Source of the DNA: Sphingomonadales bacterium
GTDB lineage: Bacteria > Pseudomonadota > Alphaproteobacteria > Sphingomonadales > Sphingomonadaceae
Length of the DNA stretch: 64,000 nt
Direction: 5' to 3'
Assembly (NCBI GenBank): GCA_025362295.1
Contig: JANYGX010000009.1
Span: 1-64,000 of the forward strand
Shown: piece by piece, positions 56,080-61,873 of the stretch
Numbering within the stretch: the stretch's first letter is position 1
Layout: every line of letters starts with the position of its first letter
Notes under the pieces: model-generated
What the model was told of the DNA's origin: nothing
Seen by the model: the letters and a program-made list of their open reading frames with translations, nothing else
The model's database searches: none
Program-made: the position numbers and the translations under genes

Positions 56080-56745
56080 ATGATGAAAACACCTGTTGAT
56101 CGCCTGCACGACAGTCTTGCTAAGCTAGTGGCGGCAGCAAAGCGTGCCAAGCGCGAAGCCGCTGACACAACACTGATTGCCGTTTCGAAAACGCATCTCG
56201 CTGAGGCTATACAACCTGTGCTTATGGCTGGCCAACGCCACTTTGGTGAAAACCGGGTACAGGAAGCGCAGGCAAAATGGCCCGCGCTGAAACAACACTA
56301 TCCTGACGTGATGTTGCACCTGATTGGCAGCCTGCAATCCAACAAGGCGGCAGAGGCTGTGGCTATGTTCGACATGATCCACACACTGGACAGGCCCTCG
56401 CTTGCCGAAGCGCTCGCCAAAGCCATGCAGGCGCAAGGCAAATCCGTGCCGTGTTTCATTCAGGTGAACACCGGCGATGAAGCTCAAAAAGGTGGTGTGG
56501 CCCTTGCGGCGTTGCCTGCATGCCTCACCCATGCACAAAACCTTGCGTTACCCGTCATCGGCCTCATGTGTGTTCCGCCGGTTGACGAAAATCCAGCGCC
56601 GCATTTTGCCTTGCTGGCAAAGCTCGCCCGTCGTCATAATCTCAAGGAACTGAGCATGGGCATGTCATCGGACGCTGAAACGGCAGTGGCACTCGGGGCA
56701 ACCTATGTGCGTGTTGGGTCGGCAATTTTTGGAGCACGCGGCTGA
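56080..56745 (+). CDS. YggS family pyridoxal phosphate homeostasis protein
   Basis: PLP-binding alanine-racemase-like TIM barrel that controls PLP supply and amino acid balance. Lys37 in IAVSKTH binds PLP, GENRVQEAQAKW follows, and the C-terminal ELSMGMSSD near 187 and VRVGSAIFG near 211 are family signatures. 221 aa. It is divergent from the ThiE-like gene with only 22 nt between the two starts. Confidence 0.93.
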   Translation: MMKTPVDRLHDSLAKLVAAAKRAKREAADTTLIAVSKTHLAEAIQPVLMAGQRHFGENRVQEAQAKWPALKQHYPDVMLHLIGSLQSNKAAEAVAMFDMIHTLDRPSLAEALAKAMQAQGKSVPCFIQVNTGDEAQKGGVALAALPACLTHAQNLALPVIGLMCVPPVDENPAPHFALLAKLARRHNLKELSMGMSSDAETAVALGATYVRVGSAIFGARG

Positions 56746-56751
56746 TCCGAC

Positions 56752-57273
56752 TTAAACGATCTCGATCATCGTGCCGGTTTCACAGTGCGCAAGGATATCA
56801 ATCAGCTGCGCCCGCTCAATCGCCACACAGCCGGCGGTTGGTTTAAGCGTGCCATCGGCTTGGTGCAGGCAGCAGTGCAGGAATATCGCACTGCCTAGCC
56901 CTGACACCACCGGATCATCGTTGTGGCCAAGCACGACGATCACATCATACAGCCCGTCTTCGCGCCACAGGTGTTCAGCACTAGCCGGATAGGGGTGCCG
57001 CACTGGCTGATTGTAATGCGCATCTCCCACAGCATCGCACCAGCCGTCATCCGCTTGCAGCCACACCACTGGCAGTTTTGTTTCCAGCTGGTGGACGCGG
57101 TCGGGCCGTGCATACACCCAGCGCAACGGGTATGTGCCGAGCGGGGTAAAGCCGTCGCCTTCTCTCTTGTCGCTGGCAAGGCAGGCACCACTGCGGCCTA
57201 TCGCACAAACAACGCTCTGCCCGGCACATTCGAGTTTTCGGGTTTTGGTATTAACATAAATACTTTTAATCAT
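56752..57273 (-). CDS. L,D-transpeptidase YkuD-domain protein, catalytic
   Basis: Peptidoglycan cross-linking enzyme forming meso-DAP-meso-DAP links, or a cell-wall carboxypeptidase. The active site is the HCCLHQ...PTAGCVAIE block near 136-155, where Cys152 is the nucleophile and His upstream is catalytic; the Ser of the common SxGC motif is Thr. 173 aa without signal peptide, so export or a cytoplasmic isoform is unexplained. It ends 6 nt after yggS. Confidence 0.8.
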   Translation of the reverse strand: MIKSIYVNTKTRKLECAGQSVVCAIGRSGACLASDKREGDGFTPLGTYPLRWVYARPDRVHQLETKLPVVWLQADDGWCDAVGDAHYNQPVRHPYPASAEHLWREDGLYDVIVVLGHNDDPVVSGLGSAIFLHCCLHQADGTLKPTAGCVAIERAQLIDILAHCETGTMIEIV

Positions 57274-57304
57274 CTCACCGGTCTATCAACCTGCCGCAGC
57301 ACGA

Positions 57305-57940
57305 TCAATAGGAAGCTGCCGTTGCTGTTGCCGGTTGTGACACGATATGCTGCAACTTTCGATACTTGTCGAGATTGGCTGTAATAACCGCTGATAGATC
57401 CTGCGGCACGGTTTTCCCATTGGGGCTTTTAGGGGCTGTGCCAAAATCGGAAAACAAACTTTCAAACTGGGCGTTGCTTAGCTGTGGCACAATTTTATGA
57501 TCTGGCACTATGGCTGATGATGATGCAGCCGGTGCACCATGTTGACCACCCGATAATTTTAGTTGCGGCGTTTCTGCTGGTTGGTTTGCTGTTTTCCCAG
57601 CCGAAAACAGCTTGCCGATAAACCTGAAGACACCCGGCACGAGATGCTCAAGCACAAACACACCAGCCCCAGCAGCGGCCCCTATCGGCCCGGCAATCAT
57701 CCCGCCAATGGCCACATGGCCAGCGAGTTGAGACCCGTTCGAGATATGGGTGTGCGTGGCCGCACGATAAGCCTGGCCAACACCGGGAATTTGTTGCAGC
57801 GGGTTGACCGTATCGAGCAAACTGGCAAACACGCCTTCATTTGAACCACTAGGCGACACTGCGTGATAACTGTTCTGCCCGCCTTCAACGGCAAAGCCCT
57901 GTGTGGCGGTGGTAGCAAAATGATGTGAAGTTTGTGACAT
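57305..57940 (-). CDS. Hypothetical protein with glycine-zipper helix
   Basis: Not recognised. The ATG at 57940 is preceded by GAAGGAGC, a strong ribosome binding site, giving 211 aa. Residues 1-70 are polar with HHFATTATQGFAVEGG, 73-103 form a hydrophobic glycine-rich helix (HVAIGGMIAGPIGAAAGAG), and the rest is Pro/Ser-rich with helical C-terminus (LSAVITANLDKYRKLQH). The helix resembles glycine-zipper proteins and pore-forming peptides. Neighbours are the transpeptidase gene and the ribA/xth run. Confidence 0.6.
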   Translation of the reverse strand: MSQTSHHFATTATQGFAVEGGQNSYHAVSPSGSNEGVFASLLDTVNPLQQIPGVGQAYRAATHTHISNGSQLAGHVAIGGMIAGPIGAAAGAGVFVLEHLVPGVFRFIGKLFSAGKTANQPAETPQLKLSGGQHGAPAASSSAIVPDHKIVPQLSNAQFESLFSDFGTAPKSPNGKTVPQDLSAVITANLDKYRKLQHIVSQPATATAASY

Positions 57941-58127
57941 AAATAGCTCCTTCAATAACTAGAGCAGAAACCATGCCAGAATTTAGGTTTTAACTAATTT
58001 CAAAAAAATACAATAAAATTAGTTAGTTAAAAATGGATTTTAGAGCACACGATAAGTATCAGGTGGTCCAGAGAGGCAAAATTTGCCTGATAGACCCAAC
58101 AATAAGCCAGCATAGCATTCACCCATC

Positions 58128-58162
58128 CTCGTCATCCCCGATCAAGCGTTGGGGATGACGAG
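58128..58162. repeat. Interspersed palindrome, CTCGTCATCCCC type
   Basis: A perfect 12-bp inverted repeat CTCGTCATCCCC around an 11-nt loop, lying in the gap downstream of ribA. It is related to the palindrome at 41123-41151 (shared CGTCAT..ATGACG ends). The position after ribA could make it a weak terminator of the ribA transcript, but no T-run follows. Confidence 0.6.
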
Positions 58163-58195
58163 ACTGGTTGAATTTGAAGGCCTGTTGGCATTGAG

Positions 58196-59269
58196 TTAAA
58201 ACGTATGCCCTGTCCGGTTTTTCTTGGTGATCAGATAGTGGCTGTTGTGAGGGTTTGAGGGAAAGCTGTGACCAACCCTTTCCGTCACTGTAATCCCGAG
58301 GGCTTCTAGGCTTGTCACCTTGTCAGGGTTGTTGGTGAGCAGGCGCACGCTTTCAAAACCGAGCTGTTTCAGCATCTGCGCTGCAGGGGCAAACACCCGC
58401 TCGTCGGTTTCAAAACCCAGCCGCCAATTGGCGTCCACTGTGTCAAAGCCCTGATCCTGCAGGCCGTAGGCGCGGAGTTTGTTGATAAGGCCAATGCCGC
58501 GACCTTCCTGTGCCAGATAGAGCAGCACGCCAGAACCATGGCTGGACATGGTGGCAATGGCGCCCTGCAACTGGGTGCCGCAATCGCACTTCAACGAACC
58601 CAGCAAATCACCGGTGAAACATTCTGAGTGCAGGCGTGTGAGCACAGGTGTTTGCCGTACCGGATCACCGATGATGATGGCAAGATGCTCAAGGCTGCCA
58701 CTGCCAGCCCGAAACGCCACCAGCTGACAGGACTGAGCCCCCGCCAGAGGCACCTTGGCCTTCGCGACAATTTTGAGATGAGCCGCTGATGCGTGCGGGT
58801 AATCCTCAATATCCGTGCTGTTTACAGTCGTCCAATCTGGCGGCACGTGCGTGCACACGCCCATAAGCGCTGCCGGCAACAGGGCGGCCTGTTTCATCAA
58901 GGCGATTGCCGCAGAGGCTGCACCCTCTAAGTCTTCCAGCGCTGCAAGTTTAAACGGTCCCTTGAGCGGCGTGTCGAGATCGTGCACGGGATCTGCAATG
59001 CTGATGAGAGCTGGCACATCCTGCCACGATGTGCGGGCAATACGGACTGCATATGCCCCAGCCGCAACCGCCTTATTGTCAAGTTTGAGCGCCGTGGCCC
59101 GGCGGCCTGAAACCAGCATGTCAGCTTTAACGCCAATGTGTTTTTCAAAATCATCCAGGCTATCATCGGTTAAAAAATCAACTGGCATAACAGCGAGTTT
59201 ATCATCGATGATAATGGCCCGACCGCGTCTGAGCTCATCGATGGCGCGCTCAATGTAAAGTCTCGTCAT
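58196..59269 (-). CDS. ribA: GTP cyclohydrolase II with degenerate N-terminal RibB-like half
   Basis: First step of riboflavin synthesis, opening GTP to diaminohydroxyphosphoribosylaminopyrimidine. The C-terminal RibA domain (about 170-357) has the zinc motif HSECFTGDLLGSLKCDCG and the active-site LAQEGRGIG. The N-terminal 170 aa align with DHBP synthase in length, but the catalytic acidic motif DREGE(G)D is not visible and the start is IDDKLAVMPVDFL. 357 aa. It starts 2 nt after xth stop. Confidence 0.88.
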   Translation of the reverse strand: MTRLYIERAIDELRRGRAIIIDDKLAVMPVDFLTDDSLDDFEKHIGVKADMLVSGRRATALKLDNKAVAAGAYAVRIARTSWQDVPALISIADPVHDLDTPLKGPFKLAALEDLEGAASAAIALMKQAALLPAALMGVCTHVPPDWTTVNSTDIEDYPHASAAHLKIVAKAKVPLAGAQSCQLVAFRAGSGSLEHLAIIIGDPVRQTPVLTRLHSECFTGDLLGSLKCDCGTQLQGAIATMSSHGSGVLLYLAQEGRGIGLINKLRAYGLQDQGFDTVDANWRLGFETDERVFAPAAQMLKQLGFESVRLLTNNPDKVTSLEALGITVTERVGHSFPSNPHNSHYLITKKNRTGHTF

Positions 59270-59271
59270 GA

Positions 59272-60099
59272 TCAGAACTTGAAATCAACAATCACCGGCG
59301 CGTGATCGGACGGTTTGTCCCAGCTGCGTGCGTCTTCAATCACCTGCGAGCTGATGATGTTTTTAACAAGCGACGGACTGATCCAGATATGATCAAGACG
59401 ACGACCCTTGTCGCTTTCGCGCCAGTTGGTGGCACGGTAACTCCACCACGTGTACAGCCGTTCCGGCGCTGGCGTAAAATGCCTGCCGACATCATGAAAA
59501 TTGTGTGCGGCTTGCAGCGCTGCAAGCTTCTCGATTTCCACAGGCGAATGACTGACAACATTCATGAGCGCCTTGTGGCTCCAGACATCTTCCGGCAGCG
59601 GCGCAATGTTGAGATCCCCCACCAATATGGTTGGCTTGGCAATGGCTTTAGCCCATGCGGTCATGCGATCGAGAAAGGCGAGCTTTTGCACAAATTTTTC
59701 ATTGGTGGCTATATCCGGTTCCTCACCACCAGCCGGCACATAAACGTTTTCCAGCCGCAGCTGCGGCACACCAGACGCGCCAAGGGTCACACCAACATGA
59801 CGCGCTTCGCCATTGGCCTGCCAATCCTCACTGGACTGGCCTGAAATTGATGTGCGGGCAATTATGGCGACCCCATGATGCATGCGCTGGCCGTTGGTCG
59901 CATGGTTGGCGTAGCCAATTTTGCGAAAATTACTGGCGGGAAACTCATGGTTGCTCACTTTGGTTTCCTGCAGGCAAAGCACATCGGGCGACCAGGTTTT
60001 CAAAAATCGCTCAACATGTTCGATTCGGGCGCGCACGGAATTGATGTTCCAGGTGGCAACACGAAAGGTTTGGGGAGCAGGAAACTTTGAACGGGGCAT
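59272..60099 (-). CDS. xth: Exodeoxyribonuclease III
   Basis: AP endonuclease/3'-exonuclease of base excision repair. Catalytic features: RVATWNINSVRARI near 14-27, LQETKVSN with metal Glu near 45, GDLNIAP near 160, RRLDHIWIS near 231 and the final SDHAPV. ATG at 60099 gives 275 aa; an upstream ATG at 60135 would add 12 residues. xth and ribA are read together on the minus strand, from a promoter at about 60394 with a long leader. Confidence 0.95.
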   Translation of the reverse strand: MPRSKFPAPQTFRVATWNINSVRARIEHVERFLKTWSPDVLCLQETKVSNHEFPASNFRKIGYANHATNGQRMHHGVAIIARTSISGQSSEDWQANGEARHVGVTLGASGVPQLRLENVYVPAGGEEPDIATNEKFVQKLAFLDRMTAWAKAIAKPTILVGDLNIAPLPEDVWSHKALMNVVSHSPVEIEKLAALQAAHNFHDVGRHFTPAPERLYTWWSYRATNWRESDKGRRLDHIWISPSLVKNIISSQVIEDARSWDKPSDHAPVIVDFKF

Positions 60100-60158
60100 G
60101 GCATAGCGCTTACGACAGACCAGACGCACGGGCAAATAATATTAACCGGTGCCAGGGT

Positions 60159-60211
60159 GAGGTGGGGTTACACGATGCTTCAGAAGTGCCCTTAAACGCA
60201 AAGACCCCACC
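60159..60211. repeat. Tandem palindromic repeat, copy 1
   Basis: First copy of a 53-nt sequence beginning GAGGTGGGGTTACACGATGC and ending AAGACCCCACC. The ends are inverted (GGTGGGGT/ACCCCACC), so a stem of about 8 bp encloses a 35-nt loop. It lies in the xth leader. Copy 2 follows with a period of 75 nt. Confidence 0.85.
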
Positions 60212-60233
60212 CAGACTTTTGCCGACGCAAGGC

Positions 60234-60286
60234 GAGGTGGGGTTACACGATGCTTCAGAAGTGCCCTTAAACGCAAAGACCCCACC
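60234..60286. repeat. Tandem palindromic repeat, copy 2
   Basis: Identical to copy 1 over 53 nt with no mismatch. A third partial arm GAGGTGGGGT occurs at 60298-60307, making with 60279-60288 a tight 10-bp hairpin around a 9-nt loop. The near-identity implies recent duplication or selection on RNA structure. Confidence 0.85.
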
Positions 60287-60307
60287 TCGGGGGCGGTGAG
60301 GTGGGGT
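60279..60307 (-). terminator. Strong hairpin ahead of xth leader repeats, possible terminator/attenuator
   Basis: On the minus strand, ACCCCACCTC-ACCGCCCCC-GAGGTGGGGT gives a 10-bp perfect stem with a 9-nt loop, followed by CTTTGCGTTT. It lies between ubiH and xth on the same strand. It might terminate ubiH transcripts or attenuate the xth leader. The T-run is poor, so termination is uncertain. Confidence 0.4.
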
Positions 60308-60393
60308 CCAGTCTGCGCTCGTCACGCAAATGATAAGATCATGCCAGGTAACAGGGGGCTAAAACCCGGCATATGTGACCTCACCACATATAT

Positions 60394-60422
60394 AATATAC
60401 ATGTGTCGGGTAAAAAATTCAA
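60394..60422 (-). promoter_or_regulatory. Probable promoter of xth-ribA with operator-like repeats
   Basis: Reading leftwards, TTGAAT (60417-60422), a 17-nt spacer and TATATT (60394-60399) fit sigma-70. The 10-bp direct repeat TTACCCGACA occurs at 60404-60413 (inside the spacer) and 60431-60440 (just upstream of -35), 27 bp apart, and an imperfect inverted repeat CACATATATA/TATACATGTG covers the -10. The transcript would carry a leader of about 290 nt including the palindromic repeats before xth. Confidence 0.55.
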
Positions 60423-60462
60423 TAACCGCTTGTCGGGTAACAAGCTCATTTCGTCGTTAGTT

Positions 60463-61725
60463 TCATAAATTTAGGCCGCGCAATAGTTTTGGCTGTCGTT
60501 CTCCTTCGCCACGCGCCTGATTCATAAAGAATTTTTTAAGTTTTGGCAGGCGGTTGACCGCACCCATGCCGTGTTGCCTCAGCCGCGCCAGCCCGGCAAG
60601 ATTATTTGAAAACAGCCGGTTAAGACCGTCTGTCACACCAAGCAGCAGCATCATATCAGGCCGCCGCCAGCGCTCATAGCGCTTCTGCAGCACCTGATCG
60701 CCCAAATCCAGCCCCAACCGCAGGCCCTCGGTGAGCACCTCGGCAAGCGCTGCCACATCACGAAAGCCCAGATTTAGCCCCTGCCCGGCAATCGGGTGAA
60801 TACCATGCGCCGAATCGCCGACCAGCACGACGCGGCCTGTTGTTAGTTTTTCAGCAGCCAAAGCCCCAAGAGGCCACGACCAGCGTTTTGAAATAACCGC
60901 CACAGGTCCCAGAAAATCCCCAAATCGTGAGGCAATTTCAGCTTGAAAAGGCCGGTCCGGCAGCGCCATCATGGCATGTCCCGTGGCTTCCGAAACCGTC
61001 AGGACAATCGCGGAACGATGGCGACCCTCGGCATCATCAAGCATCGGCAAGATGGCAAATGGCCCGTCTGGCAGAAACCGCTCGTGGGCGATATCCCCGT
61101 GCGGTTCCCGGTGCGAAACAGTTGTGATGATGGCCGCCTGGCCATAACCCCAATGACTGGTGCGAATGCCCACTTGGTCGCGCACCCAGGATTTGCGACC
61201 ATCAGCGGCTATCAGCAGCGGGGCTTTCAGCACCGTGCCATTGGCGAGCGTGACGCTGGCATGGGTTTCTGACTGGCAAAGCCCGGTAATATGGACAGGT
61301 GCATGCAGTGTGATGGCATCCGATTCGCGCGCTTTACCTTGCAGGGCAGCCCGCAATTGCCGGTTTTCCATCATATACCCAAGTGGTCCAGACTCGTTTG
61401 GCCCAGACTCGTTTGGCCCAGACTCGTTCGAGTGAGCGGCATCAAAGTGAATGAACTGTGGTGAGTCGCTGTCAGTCACCCTGATTTCCCAGATCGGCTG
61501 CGCACTCTGTGCCAGACGCTCCCACAACCCTATCAATTTAAGCATTTTAACTGAGGCACTGGCAATAGCGGACGCCCTGCCATCATACAGCGGATCAACC
61601 GTGGCAGTAATGTCCTGACTGTCAATCACGTGGCTGGTGATGCCAGAGGTCGCCAAAGCATGGGCTGTGGTGAGGCCAATCAGGCCACCCCCTACAATTA
61701 TGACATCACGGGATATCTCTGACAT
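60463..61725 (-). CDS. UbiH/UbiF family FAD-dependent hydroxylase
   Basis: Flavin monooxygenase for ring hydroxylation in ubiquinone synthesis. Dinucleotide-binding VIIVGGGLIGLTTAHAL near 9-25, the DG fingerprint near 185 (LIAADGRKSWVR) and the FAD motif VLVGDSAHGIHPIAGQGLN near 296-314 are intact. 420 aa. An in-frame tandem repeat Asn-Glu-Ser-Gly-Pro (three copies) sits near residue 104-118 as an extra loop. Which ring position it hydroxylates cannot be read. Confidence 0.88.
   Translation of the reverse strand: MSEISRDVIIVGGGLIGLTTAHALATSGITSHVIDSQDITATVDPLYDGRASAIASASVKMLKLIGLWERLAQSAQPIWEIRVTDSDSPQFIHFDAAHSNESGPNESGPNESGPLGYMMENRQLRAALQGKARESDAITLHAPVHITGLCQSETHASVTLANGTVLKAPLLIAADGRKSWVRDQVGIRTSHWGYGQAAIITTVSHREPHGDIAHERFLPDGPFAILPMLDDAEGRHRSAIVLTVSEATGHAMMALPDRPFQAEIASRFGDFLGPVAVISKRWSWPLGALAAEKLTTGRVVLVGDSAHGIHPIAGQGLNLGFRDVAALAEVLTEGLRLGLDLGDQVLQKRYERWRRPDMMLLLGVTDGLNRLFSNNLAGLARLRQHGMGAVNRLPKLKKFFMNQARGEGERQPKLLRGLNL
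61389..61428. repeat. 15-nt in-frame tandem repeat inside the UbiH-family gene
   Basis: Unit CAGACTCGTTTGGCC (plus strand) occurs about 2.7 times, encoding NESGP three times on the minus strand. It is inserted in a loop just before PLGYMMENRQL, a conserved family segment. The pattern suggests slippage or unit duplication without breaking the frame. Confidence 0.85.
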
Positions 61726-61873
61726 GGAAAAAAGTTATCATGACTGTTGGTATTCCACCAGTGGCGCTAATGCCACAGTTTGTCTTAAGTTATCTTTTTA
61801 CAGTATTTTTATCGTCTTGATGCCACATTTCTGGTACATGTTAACAAGATAATAAAAATATTAGGTGTTCATT

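Noticed and set aside
60159-60286. CRISPR array
   Set aside because: Only two repeats of 53 nt with a 22-nt gap, each palindromic, and no cas genes; not a CRISPR layout.
60087-60325. Open frames on both strands across the palindromic repeats
   Set aside because: They repeat a peptide only because the DNA is duplicated, and overlap xth and its leader; no ribosome binding site is seen.
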